DNA from: Scylla paramamosain | Lineage: Eukaryota; Arthropoda; Malacostraca; Decapoda; Portunidae | Assembly (NCBI RefSeq): GCF_035594125.1 | Contig: NC_087197.1 | Location: 5,481,352-5,545,351, forward strand | DNA: 64,000 nucleotides | Direction: 5' to 3' | Shown here: one piece after another, positions 49,500-60,332 of the stretch | Numbering within the stretch: the first letter of the stretch is position 1 | Layout of the letters: each line of letters opens with the position of its first letter | Program-made: the position numbers and the translations under genes | Notes under the pieces: generated by a model | Told to the model about the DNA's origin: nothing | Database searches by the model: none | The model's input: only the letters and a program-made list of their open reading frames with translations

Positions 49500-49946
49500 G
49501 CCAGTAACGAGACAGAACCTCCTCTCGGAGAGAGAGAGACAGCTCCACTACCTCGGCAGGGATTGGAGCAACATCACCAGTCCAGGCGTCCTCAGAGCAG
49601 CAGTCCACGTCACACGCCAGAGCAGCGCCCTAGGAAGGTGTGTGAATACTGCCGAGGGCGCTTCCACTCAGGCTTGGATTGCCGTGTGAGGGCTGCCGAC
49701 GAGAGGCAACAGGAGCTGGTGCAGGCAGTGAAGCAGAGTGGCCAGGAAACGTTACTCGCGCTGAGAAACGTTGCTTGGCAGCTTCAGCAGCCTGCTTCAC
49801 GCCAGAGGCTGGCCGAGCCCCGACCGGTAACCCCTATAGTGCCGCCAGCTTCCCAATTCCCCTCGCCCCTTGCCCCTCACCCCTATGGCTTCCAGTATGG
49901 AGCAGCTCCCCAACACTATCCAGCGATGCTACAAGCCGCCCAATAG
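49500..49946 (+). pseudogene. Gag-like ORF1 C-terminal part of the second LINE
   Basis: The frame continues from the GA array (ETAPLPRQGLEQHHQSRRPQ) into KVCEYCRGRFHSGLDCRVRA, a C-x2-C-x3-H-x4-C knuckle. A helical QQELVQAVKQSGQETLLALR segment and a Pro-rich tail ending at TAG 49946 follow. It overlaps the ORF2 start by about 50 bp in another frame, an arrangement common in jockey/I-clade LINEs. Confidence 0.75.
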
Positions 49947-50671
49947 TGAACTTAAGATAGTGTCGGTCAACGTGAGAGGCTTCCATAGGAACATTGGTGA
50001 GATCACTCACAGTGTTATCATTAAGAATAATGTAGATTTAGTGTTCGTGTGTGAGACCTTTCTCGATTCCAAGGTGCCAGATAATTATGCCCGAGTTAAA
50101 GGGTATTCGGCCTGGGTAAGGAAAGACCGCTCTACACAAGGCGGGGGCGTGGCCTTCTGCTACAAAGAGACGGTCAGTGCTCAGGTGGTAGAGCCTCGCA
50201 TGCCCGTGCCCGGGAAACTTGAGCTCCTGGCATTAAAAATAACGAACAGTGACGGGAAAGGTTTGTTGTGTGTGGGCTGCTATCGGCCTCCATTGCAGGG
50301 AACAGTGTTGCTAAGACTACCTGTCAGAAAACTTGGACACCTTCATGACGGCCAGTCAGTGTGACAGTGTGGTAGTGATTGGCGACCTGAACCAGCACAC
50401 GGTGAGAGACGTTTTTAACTCCCTACTGGTTGTGCACGACATGCACAATTATGTCACCTTCCCCACGCACAGGTCTGGGTCATTCCTGGACCCAGTAGTG
50501 ACGGACCTCCCTCCCCACACAATACAGTGTTCTCCACTCGACTTTGTGGGCACCTCAGACCACGTGGCTGTCCTCACCAGGATACAATTCAGACACCACG
50601 AGAGGGGAGCTTTACCCGCACCCTCTGGAGGTGGGAGGCTGCCGACTGGGAAGCCCTCCGTGCCGCCCTGA
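49897..50671 (+). pseudogene. APE endonuclease of the second LINE, frameshifted
   Basis: ORF2 likely begins at the ATG near 49897 (MEQLPNTIQRCYKPPNSELK). Motifs: IVSVNVRGFHRNIG (Asn), VFVCETFLDSKVPD (Glu), GGGVAFCYKE and GCYRPP. After a shift near 50305 come VVVIGDLNQHTVRDVF (Asp/Asn) and FVGTSDHVAVLTRI (Ser-Asp-His). All catalytic residues are readable across the break. Confidence 0.82.
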
Positions 50672-51053
50672 GGACCACAGACTGGGGAGACGTGCTGCGT
50701 GGCGACGCTAACCAGCAGGTGAGGCGGCTCACCCAGCTGCTCCACGCCCTGCAGGCCCGCTGGGTGCCGCACTCGGACCACAAAACCAAGGCATCAGACC
50801 AGCCCTGGTTTGGCCCTGCGTGCCGCTCTGCCTCTGATGCCAAGCACCGAGCCTGGCGTGCTCTTAAGAGACACCCCACTGCCAGGAACAGGTTAAGGCA
50901 CCGAGAGGCAACAATGCACATGAATACCACGCAAACATGGGTAGTGGAGCAGTGGAAAGCTAACCTCAAGAGTAAGCTAAGGGGAGGCCAGGTTGGTTGT
51001 AAACAATGTAATCCGTAAACACATATGATGTAGATTTGTATAAATAAAAGAAT

Positions 51054-51055
<2 letters not shown>

Positions 51056-51147
<92 letters not shown>
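51056..51147. repeat. (GA)n microsatellite
   Basis: About 92 bp of GA at the right edge of the second LINE fragment. Confidence 0.98.
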
Positions 51148-51148
<1 letters not shown>

Positions 51149-51404
51149 CTGGAAGGTGAAAGTGAGGGTACTTTCAGATCTTCCTAGGCGTGGTACAAGT
51201 AGATTTGGCAGGCCAGCGGAAAGCCAAATCCCCGAGAGGGCCACGCCTGAACACTTAGTTCAAAATAATTTGACCATAGCCCCAGTAATACCTATGGAAC
51301 CATCTAAGTGGAGGTTCTTATGTCACTGCAAATCTGCTAAGTGTAAGGACCTGAGATGGTACTATTCTTGATTTTCCCCAAAATTACTATTGTTTTCTTT
51401 TCTT

Positions 51405-52860
51405 TTTTGTACAGAGCACATAAAGGAGGTGATTGCCTCTAGCATTATGCTGTCCAGGATAGATAGAGAGGCGGCTCACAGATTGTACATTAGCCTCCCA
51501 CCTCCTGAAATTTATGCTCTTTATATTTGCCCAGACTCATGCAAAACCTATTCAACTTACCAAAACCTTTTCATCACTAAGAAATGTCAAATTCAAGCCT
51601 CTTCATCTTGCCCCCGTGACATCTGGCCTCTAGCCAAAAATTTCTCCAAAATTTTTTTTTCCCTTTCGCCCTTCTATTTCATCCATCCTTAAAGCTTTAG
51701 CCTTCTCTTAGACCTTTGACCTTTTAGAACTCCATACTGCATGATTCAGTATTTGTTGCTCTTTAACTCCCACTCTCTGACTATATTATGTCTGTTACTG
51801 GAAATTCGTAATGGCCTCTCTGACCTTGATCCTTGTAAGAATTATGGCCCTGATAGAGTCCCGCCTACTATCTTCGTAACTGAGCTCCAATCCTCGCTTC
51901 TTGCGTGGTTAAACTTTTCCATCTCTTTCTTTCTATCAACATTCACCTTTCCTTCTTTTAACAAAAAGCATTTTGAAGCACATGTTCTTACTACTTCTTT
52001 CTAATCACTATTATGGATTCTGTAAATGACGATCCACTGGTGATCAAGTTTTCCTTATTGAATATTGGTGAGCCTGTCTTAAAGATCTCGGTGAAACTTT
52101 TGCTCTTGCCCTAGACATATGAGAGGCTTTTGATAGACTGATATAATTCTTTAATTTTACCACTTCCTTTATATGGTTTATCCATCTCTGTACATCTTCA
52201 TCTGGAATTGTCTTTGTGGTTATTCTGTTGCTGCAGATATCATTGCATTGTTCTAAAGAATCTGTTAATAGTGGTGCTCTACAGTGCTCTGTCCTATCGT
52301 CCAACATATCCTTATTATTCATAAATGTTTTTTAGTCAAACTGAGTGTCCTATCCATTCTTACTCTGTAAATTTCAGCTTCGTATGCCGCCAACATAAAT
52401 TAAACTGTTTTTGTAGTGAAACCACAGAAACCATAACTTATGATCTTTCTATTATATTTTTAGAATAGAGCATGATAAACCTTGTCTTCTTCGGTGCCTA
52501 TAAAATTCAATTCCTTCATCTTTCTACTTCACATAACCTTCCAAACAACTATTCCCTCTTCTTCAGTGACACAACTTTCTCTGTCTTTTGCACTGATCAT
52601 ACATGAATTGTTCACTAAAATTATCAAGTGGAAATTCCTTATTTTCTACTGCCAAAACAGCTCCTATTAAGTTTGGTGCCGTGTATCATCTCCGCTAATA
52701 CTTTTCCTGCCTCAGTTGCTTATTTTATACAAAGACTTTATCCATCCCATCTTCAATCTTTCATCCCTTTTACTGGAACTCTTCCTGTTTTTATATTTCT
52801 TTTCCTCTCTACAACCTGAACTGCTTCAAAATAGGTATTAAGACACCTTAAAATATACAC
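51405..52860 (+). mobile_element. Diverged jockey-family relic copy K (linker to 3' end, intronic)
   Basis: Starts at the linker (EHIKEVIASSIML, REAAHRLYISLPPPEIYALY), then SCPRDIWPLAKNFSK, NGLSDLDPCKNYGPDRVPPT, a VNSGALQCSVLSSN-like block at 52265-52310, and C-terminal pieces (PIKFNSFIFLLHITFQTTIP). Every part is frameshifted. Divergence is similar to copies I and J, clearly older than A, B, F, H, L and M. Confidence 0.8.
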
Positions 52861-53027
52861 TGGTCTTTTTTTATTTTTTTATCTATTTATTTTTATTTTT
52901 ATTTATTTTTTTCAAAGTGGATCAGTCTCCCCAGCTGTATCGGGTTGCTAAACTTGTTCAGTCCCGTCAGTACTCACAGTAACAGCCTTGACAGTACCCA
53001 CACTAATAATTCCATTCTGTTTCACAG

Positions 53028-53080
53028 GCCAAGGTTTTCAGGAGCCTGAGTATCCTTCCCCCACCTCCTCCTCCATAAAG
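53028..53080 (+). CDS. Cyclophilin-like gene, exon 3
   Basis: The acceptor CTGTTTCACAG ends at 53027 and the donor AAAG|GTGAGT is at 53081. It enters in phase 1, completing a Gly codon with exon 2, and reads GQGFQEPEYPSPTSSSIK, leaving in phase 0. It is short (53 nt) and Pro/Ser-rich, a linker toward the C-terminal domain. An antisense jockey copy begins only about 10 bases after the exon end. Confidence 0.68.
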
Positions 53081-53090
53081 GTGAGTCACA

Positions 53091-53731
53091 TTTTTTTTTT
53101 TTTTTTTATGTAGGAAGGGCACTGGCCAAGGGCAACAAAAATCTAATAAAAAATGCCCACTGAAATGCCAGTCCCATAAAAGGGTCAAAGCAGTGGTCAA
53201 AAATTGATGGATAAGTGTCTTGAAACCTCCCTCTTGAAGGAATTCAAGTCATAGGAAGGTGGAAATACAGAAGCAGGCAGGGAGTTCAAGAGTTTACCAG
53301 AGAAAGGGATGAATGACTGAGAATACTGGTTAACTCTTGCGTTAGAGAGGTGGACAGAATAGGGGTGAGAGAAAGAAGAAAGTCTTGTGCAGCGAGGCCG
53401 CGAAAGGAGGGGAGGCATGCAGTTAGCAAGATCAGAAGAGCAGTTAGCATGACAATAGCGGTAGAAGACAGTTAGATATGCAACATTGCGGCGGTGAGAG
53501 AGAGGCTGAAGACAGTCAGTTAGAGGAGAGGAGTTGATGAGACGAAAAGCTTTTGATTCCACCCTGTCTAGAAGAGCAGTATGAGTGGAACCCCCCCAGA
53601 CATGTGAAGCATACTCCATACATGGACGGATAAGGCCCTTGTAAAGAGTTAGCAGCTGGGGGGGTGAGAAAAACTGGCGGAGACGTCTCAGAACATCTAA
53701 CTTCATAGAAGCTGTTTTAGCTTCTAACATG
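53091..53731 (-). mobile_element. Jockey-family 3' fragment copy L, antisense, abutting a splice donor
   Basis: Poly-T tail at 53091-53107, then the shared 3' UTR and C-terminal domain (ASMKLDVLRRLRQFFSPPQL, MEYASHVWGGSTHTALLDRV) with its frame open over 53197-53748. 5' truncation is at about 53731, where TTTTAGCT stops matching. TCACA(T) occurs before the tail (53086-53091) and again at 53733-53738, a weak 5-6 bp duplication candidate. One of the least decayed fragments. Confidence 0.93.
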
Positions 53732-53802
53732 ATCACATCAGTTAGCATTCTGATGGGATATGGTCAATCTTGTTTTTTGTTCAGTTGATTCTATTCAACA
53801 GT

Positions 53803-53807
53803 TGTTT

Positions 53808-53841
<34 letters not shown>
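53803..53841. repeat. (TTG)n microsatellite
   Basis: About 39 bp of TTG. Confidence 0.96.
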
Positions 53842-53843
<2 letters not shown>

Positions 53844-53939
53844 TACCAGTAACAATGTCAACAACACTGTCAGAAAATGAATGTATGATTGTGAATGATA
53901 AAATGGAAAAAGGAATGTGTGTTTACACAGGGGCTGGCG

Positions 53940-55635
53940 AACTTTGACCCTCATCGAGCGACTATCTGTAATCTATACCAGCAAAAGAGAATTGCAGTTT
54001 GGAATGTATGAACCATGTACCAGTGAGGGGAAGCTAGCAAATATATGACAGGAAATGTAACGAATGAACATAAGTGTATTAGGACTCAGCGAAGTCAGGA
54101 TAGGAAGTGGAGAAAAGCAGCATGAAAAGAGTAAATTCATATACTCAGGAGGAGATAGACACGAGAAGGGAGTTGGTGTGCTATTGTCACAAGAAGCATC
54201 AAAAAGTCTTAAGCGTTACTGGGCGATATCAGACAGAGTAATATTAGTCAAACTACAAGAATCTCCATTTGGTATCAACATCATATAAGCCTACGCCCAG
54301 ACGATGAGGAAATTGATGCTTTTATTAAAAATGCAAGAGACATGAATTTAACATAGTTATGAACGATTTCAACGCTAAGGTTCAGGACAAGGCCGCATGG
54401 AACAAGTGGTAGGTCCGCATGGTCTAGGAGCGAGAAATGTGAGAGGAGACAGGCTGGTTGAGTGGTGTTTGGAACATGGCAAAGTTGTTGCAAATATGTG
54501 GTTCAAGCATCACAACCGACGTCTCTGGACTTGGAAATCGCCTGGAAATAGAGTACGAAACCAAATCTATTATATTATAGTCAATGAGGGATTTCGCAAC
54601 GTAGTCATGCAAGTTAAAACTTACCCAGACGCTGTCAACAGTGATTAGGTTCCAGTGGTGGTAACTATTTGGAAAAAGATAAAGGAATCACCAAAGTTTA
54701 AACCAAAGAGAAACGTGGCTTTATTAGGTACCGATAGTGACATAGCGAAATATGCAGCAGAGGTGAGAAACAGGCTTGCAATGTTGGAAGGGCTGATAGG
54801 AGATGGCGCAGAAGAGAGATGAAGCGCCCTCGCTAGCGCCACGGACGAGGAGGTGAGAGTAGCGGTGTCAGAGACCATGAGGAGGAAGGATAAACTTTGG
54901 ATGTCGGAAGAAATATTAGAAATGATTGATAGGAGAAGACAGCTTAAAGGCCAAGACGAAGAGAAATACAGGATTATTAATAGAAAATACACCGGGACTG
55001 TAACAAGAGGAAAGAACAGTGGTTGAATGAACAATGTGAAGAGGTGGATGAACTCGGTAGAAGATACCATAACGCGAAATGTGGAAAAATAAAGGAAATA
55101 ATCCATAAACGTAAATGAAAAACCAATAATAATGCCGTGAAAAGAAAGACAGAACAGTAGTGATGAAGCAAGATGACATGAAGTTCAGATGGAGCGAGTA
55201 CATTAAAGATTTATTTAATGACGACAAACCTGAGAGACGACGTTACCAATAATCAAGGCCTTGTTATTTTAGAGAATGCAATTAAAGAAATTAAGAAAGG
55301 CAAATCTGCAGGCAAAGATGATGTGATGACTGAGATGTTACGGGCATCTGGAGATACTGCAGTGAAGAATATTATAGAAATAGCAAATAAAGTATACATG
55401 AAAGGCCAAATGTGCAAATCAGTGTTTATAGCAATACCTAAAGTAAGTGAAACACTTGACTGTGAGAAGCACAGAATGGTCAGTATTATGAGTCAAATCA
55501 CAAAAATAATTTTAAAAGTTATATTAAAAAAATTAAGAAGGAATGAGAAAGAAATTAAGGAATGAGATGGTGGATGAGCAATGTGGATTTGTAGAAGGTA
55601 AGGCCACGAGCAATGCAATTTTTACACTGCGAATG
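53940..55635 (+). mobile_element. RTE-type LINE, 5' part (endonuclease to early RT)
   Basis: Endonuclease pieces: MNISVLGLSEVRIGSGEKQH with the catalytic Glu, YSGGDRHEKGVGVLLSQEAS, then GPHGLGARNVRGDRLVEWCL and RRLWTWKSPGNRVRNQIYYI. The early RT reads AIKEIKKGKSAGKDDVMTEM, SVFIAIPKVSETLDCEKHRM and QCGFVEGKATSNAIFTLRMI. This order and wording are typical of RTE (BovB-like) LINEs. The frames are broken and the element is interrupted at about 55635 by jockey copy M. Confidence 0.87.
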
Positions 55636-56283
55636 ATAACAGAGGTGATAGTGTCTGGCATGGAGGCATACATTCCTCACTCTTTTTCTCGTCCTAAACC
55701 TTCTAAACCTTGGTTTAACACAGCTTGTTCTCGTGCTATACATGATAGAGAGGTGGCCCACAAAAGGTACTTAAGCCTTCCATCACCAGAATCTCATGCA
55801 CTTTATATTTCTGCCCGGAACCATGCCAAGTCTGTTCTCCAACTTGCCAAAAACTCCTTCATTAACAGAAAATGTCAAAACCTTTCAAGATCTAACTCCC
55901 CTCGTGATTTCTGGCATCTAGCCAAAAATATCTCCAATAACTTTGCTTCTTCTTCTTTCCCTCCTCTACTTCAACCAGATGGCACCACTGCTATCACATC
56001 TATTTCTAAAGCTGAACTCTTTGCTCAAACCTTTGCTAAAAACTTTACCTTGGACGATTCTGGGCTTGTTCCTCCCTCTCCTCCACCCTCTGACTACTTC
56101 ATGCCACGTATTAAAATTCTTCGTAATGATGTTTTCCATGCCCTCGCTGGCCTAAACCCTCGGAAGGCTTATGGACCTGATGGGGTCCCTCTTATTCTTC
56201 TCCGAAACTGTGCCTCCGTGCTTGCACCTTGCCTAGTCAAACTCTTTCAGCTCTGTCTGTCAACATCTACCTTTCCTTCTTGA
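55543..56283 (+). pseudogene. Fused frame: RTE RT start running into jockey copy M linker
   Basis: The first ~28 codons (KLRNEMVDEQCGFVEGKATS, NAIFTLRMI) belong to the RTE reverse transcriptase. From T-E-V-I-V-S-G-M onward the protein is the jockey linker. The fusion is in frame but is a by-product of insertion; it ends at TGA 56281. Confidence 0.85.
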
Positions 56284-57771
56284 TAGAAGTTTGCCTACAT
56301 TCAATCTGTTCCTAAAAAGGGTGACCGTTCTAATCCCTCAAACTACCGTCCTATTGCTTTAATTTCCTGCCTATCTAAAGTTTTTAAATCTATCCTTAAC
56401 AGGAAGATTCTTAAACATCTATCACTTCACAACCTTCTATCTGATCGCCAGTATGGGTTCCGTCAAGGCCACTCTACTGGTGATCTTCTGGCTTTCCTTA
56501 CTGAGTCTTGGTCATCCTCTTTTAGAGATTTTGGTGAAACTTTTGCTGTTGCCTTGGACATATCAAAAGCTTTTGATAGAGTCTGGCACAAAGCTTTGAT
56601 CTCCAAACTACCCTCCTACGGTTTCTATTCTTCTCTCTGTAACTTCATCTCAAGTTTCCTTTCTGACCGTTCTATTGCTGCTGTGGTAGACGGTCACTGT
56701 TCTTCTCCTAAATCTATTAACAGTGGTGTTCCTCAGGGTTCTGTCCTGTCACCCACTCTCTTCTTATTATTCATTAATGATCTTCTAAACCAAACTTCTT
56801 GTCCTATCCACTCCTACACCGATGATACCACCCTGCACTTTTCCACGTCTTTTCATAGACGTCCAACCCTTCAGGAGGTAAACATATCACGCAGGGAAGC
56901 CACAGAACGCCTGACTTCTGATCTTTCTAAAATTTCTGATTGGGGCAGAGCAAACTTGGTATTGTTCAATGCCTCAAAAACTCAATTCCTCCATCTATCA
57001 ACTCGACACAACCTTCCAGACAACTATCCCCTCTTCTTCAATGACACTCAACTGTCCCCCTCTTCTACACTGAACATCCTCGGCCTGTCCTTTACTTATA
57101 ATCTGAACTGGAAACTTCACATCTCATCTCTAGCTAAAACAGCTTCTATGAAGTTAGGTGTTCTGAGACGTCTCCTCCAGTTTTTCTCACCCCCACCAGC
57201 TGCTAACTCTGTACAAGGGCCTTATCCGTCCATGAATGGAGTATGCTTCACATGTCTGGGGGGGTTCCACTCATACTGCTCTTCTAGACAGGGCGGAATG
57301 AAAAGCTTTTCGTCTCATCAACTCCTCTCTTCTAACTGACTGTCTTCAGCCTCTCTCTTACCGCCGCAATGTTGCATATCTAGCTGTCTTCTACCGCTAT
57401 TTTCTTGCTAACTGCTCTTCTGATCTTGCTAACTGCATGCCTCCCCTCCTTCCGCGGCCTCGCTGCACAAGACTTTCTTCTTTCTCTCACCCCTATTCCG
57501 TCCACCTCTCTAACGCAAGAGTTAACCAGTATTCTCAATCATTCATCCCTTTCTCTGGTAAACTCTGGAACTCCCTGCCTGCTTCTGTATTTCCACCTTC
57601 CTATGACTTGAATTCCTTCAAGAGGGAGGTTTCAAGACACTTATCCACCAATTTTTGACCACTGCTTTGACCCTTTTATGGGACTGGCATTTCAGTGGGC
57701 CTTTTTTTTTATTAGATTTTTGTTGCCCTTGGCCAGTGTCCTTCCTACATAAAAAAAAAAAGAAAGAACAA
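55636..57771 (+). mobile_element. Jockey-family LINE copy M inserted into the RTE element
   Basis: Runs from the linker ([20 protein letters not shown]) through the RT and 3' UTR to poly-A (57751-57771). In-frame TGA at 56281 (CCTTCTTGATAG), and the catalytic box reads YTDD instead of YADD at about 56816. CCCCCACC (8 bases) in place of C7 at about 57191 shifts the frame. The host RTE resumes with GAAAGAACAATTGAAAAGC. At the left junction ATAACAGA is shared by the RTE target and the jockey sequence. Confidence 0.93.
56554..57339 (+). pseudogene. Reverse transcriptase segment of jockey copy M with YTDD box
   Basis: 261 codons open with MDISKAFDRVWHKALISKLP and SGVPQGSVLSPTLFLLFIND. The catalytic motif reads YTDDTTLHF; the Ala to Thr change next to the metal-binding Asp pair is unusual for this family. 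The frame is lost at the C-rich run, after which the peptide (PPPAANSVQGPYPSMNGVCF) is out of frame. Confidence 0.86.
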
Positions 57772-58910
57772 TTGAAAAGCTAAAAGATCTATACTTGTGT
57801 TTTATTGATTACGAAAAAGCTTATGATTGTCTAAAACACATTAATCTAATTCAAATGTTAGAAGACAAAAAAATTGACAAAAAATTATCTCAGCCTGTAT
57901 TGGTCACGGACAAGCGTGAAAATCAACAAGAGAGACAAAGTGCCAAGAGATAAGGAGAGGTGTGAGGCAAGGGGCGTTTTTTTTTTTTCACCCGACCTAT
58001 TTGTGCTATACGGAAAAGTAATAATGAGGGAAATAAAAGACCGTGAAGGAATAAAGATTGGAGGTCGGAATATCATTAATTTACGATATGCAAATGTCAC
58101 AGTATTTTTAGCAGACTCATGAGAAAAGTTGCAACTGTTGTTCGATAAAACAACAAAGGAGAGTGAAAGAAGAGGTTTGAGTGTCAACATGAAGAAAACC
58201 AAGTGGACTGTAATCTCTAAAAGATTACCAGTTTCAGGAACTCTTTTAAGAAGTGGAAACCGAACAATCACACAGGTCGGTAGTTATAAATATGTAGAGA
58301 GCGTGATTAAAGAAGATGCGAAGTGTGAGTTGGAAATAAAGAGAAGAACAGGAATAGCAAAAAAAGACTTCTGGTGATATGCGAAATTTATTAACCAATA
58401 GAAAATTATCGGTAAACACAAGAAAGAGTATGATGTAAACCTACGTTTGGTCAACACTGCTATACGGTGTGGAAAGCTGGACTGTGTCCTCGATGATGGT
58501 GGAAAAACTGGAGGCAGTGGATATATGGTTGTGGAGGATGATGAAGTTTCCAGCCAAACTGACAAATGAGGCAGTGCTGAACTTGGTGAGAGAAAACAGG
58601 CAACTTATACGAATAGTACGGGAAAAATAGTTATGAGAAAACAAGGTATAGAAAATTTGGCTCAAATGGGAATGAAAGAGGGGAAGAGAGGAATAGAAAA
58701 GCCAAGAGATAAATACATGGACGGTTTAGAAAAGCTGACAAGTGGAAGAATGAAGGCAGTGCAGTTGATAAGAGCTACGCAAGACAGAGAAGAGTGGAGG
58801 TCCATGGTTGCCGACGTCCTAGAGGATATAGCTCAATGTGGAACAACAAAAGAGAAACAAAATAAGAAGAAATCAGTGAAGAAGAAAAAGAAACAAAGAA
58901 AACGGAAATA
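57772..58910 (+). mobile_element. RTE-type LINE, 3' part (RT core to C-terminus)
   Basis: Resumes exactly where the 5' part stopped: ERTIEKLKDLYLCFIDYEKA YD. It continues with IKIGGRNIINLRYANVTVFL (the catalytic ADD is replaced by ANV), LSVNMKKTKWTVISK and QVGSYKYVESVIKEDAKCEL. Next are TLLYGVESWTVSS, MMKFPAKLTNEAVL and DGLEKLTSGRMKAVQLIRAT, then REEWRSMVADVLEDIA. It ends in an A-rich AACGG/AAAAT tail. The loss of the RT Asp pair means it is dead independently of the insertion. Confidence 0.85.
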
Positions 58911-59850
58911 ACGGGGACAGTTGTTAGAAACACAAAATAAAAATTAATAACACGCGTAAGCAGACGGATGGCAGCCACGCCACATTAAAAAGGCTACAAA
59001 AGCAAGATGTCGTGAACAAGAGAATTCAGATAAAGAGGTCTGTGGACAATATACCTAGCAAGAAGGAAAGCAGATACCAAAGTAAAAGAGGGCAAAAGTA
59101 GATAAAGAGCGAAAAACGAAGTGTTTCACGGGAACATACCAGAAACTACAAAGCTTCATCGCTAACCACGCCCTCACACCTTCATTGGTAACCTATGCTC
59201 AAGTACCACACCTATGAGTGGGTCACGTGAATGTATCGGTAATTCGAATGGTGGACATATAAGATATCCCCATAAATAAAGATAACTTTATGACAGAAAT
59301 AGGCATATACGTAATAGAGAGAAGAGTGAGTAGCAGAGAGAGTCCAGTAGAGTTTTCAGAGGGCCTGACCAGAGGGTTGCAGCATGCGAGATGGATGGAA
59401 TCACTTAAACGTAAGAACTGGAACTTGAAGGTTGTGTAATGCAGTCTTGAAATTAATTGTCTCATGATTAGGTAAGAAGAGGATTAATAATTGTAGGATA
59501 TTTTGTGTTTTATTGTGATACATATTGTTTGTGTTTTGGGTTTCTATTGCGAATGAAGATTAGACAGATTAGTGAATATCAATTACGTGAACTGATGTGA
59601 CGGTGACACCATGTGTGCTTCCTATGCTAAGATAAAAGTAATTACTGAATATTGATTATGTAAAAAATGTGACATTGCGACACTGCGGCCAACATGATAA
59701 TTTTTATTGCATTATCTTCCCCCACCTTCCTACTGTGGCGGGAAGCAGAGTAGAAGTCAGAATGGACACCCCAATAGGGTAGAAAATCCACCCAAATGCA
59801 GTTATTTGTAGACCCTTCGTGTCGCTCTCGAACCAAGGCAATGAGCGGCT
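58911..59850. other. Unassigned intronic stretch
   Basis: No recognised coding or element signature in about 900 bp of mixed AT-rich sequence. Confidence 0.5.
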
Positions 59851-60043
59851 GGTGCCAGAATGAACTCCAGCCTAGCAGCCAGCGAGCCAATGACAGCACG
59901 CACTTCGCTTCACGTGACATGACTGACAGCAGCCTGCCTCCCCCACACCTCACACCCACAGACATTCATGCACCCTCCACCAGCTCCCCACCACTGAATG
60001 ACACTCTGCCTTTTTTTTATGCTAATACGCAAGATTTTATCAT

Positions 60044-60332
60044 CATGGCGGACAACAACATGCCCCCTGAGGAGCCAGAACCCACTAGGGGAAGGAAAAA
60101 AGTGTGCGTAATCCTGCAGAGTGGAAGAAAAACTTAGCTAAAAGACGAAGGAATATGAGAGAAGCATATGCGAGCAGGTCTACAGGCCACCACGTACAGG
60201 GGAGGATAATGGGGCCTCCCTGTGCTGATGGCTGCTATGGCAAAATTACGTTGCCGATAGCCACAGTCTTGCACAGTTAATTTTGGACTATCGGTAATTT
60301 TGCACTACAGAATGCCTACATACAGAAGCTAT
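60044..60332 (+). pseudogene. Uncharacterised arthropod multicopy family, copy 2 (frameshifted, intronic)
   Basis: Closely matches 40163-40440 from the ATG (MADNNMPPEEPEPTRGRK) to ...ACATACAGAAG. It has an A insertion near 60098 that shifts the frame and a TAA replacing the R/E of HREFW (60276-60281). Where copy 1 is shifted near 40270, this copy retains the bases (ARRRNMREAYASRSTG), so the two breaks are independent. Similarity seems to start at the ATG and stop at CAGAAG. A CCAAT motif (59888) and GC-richer DNA lie upstream. Confidence 0.62.

Larger units (their letters stand above)
49456..51055 (+). mobile_element. Second gag-type LINE: gag C-terminus, endonuclease and RT linker (intronic)
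   Basis: A GC-rich element fragment lying between two (GA)n arrays. It has ORF1 gag with a zinc knuckle overlapping the start of ORF2 (endonuclease), then the linker before RT (PWFGPACRSASDAKHRAWRA). It stops before the first RT motif. Frameshifts lie near 50305 and 50600. It is distinct from the main jockey family in sequence and base composition. Confidence 0.83.
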
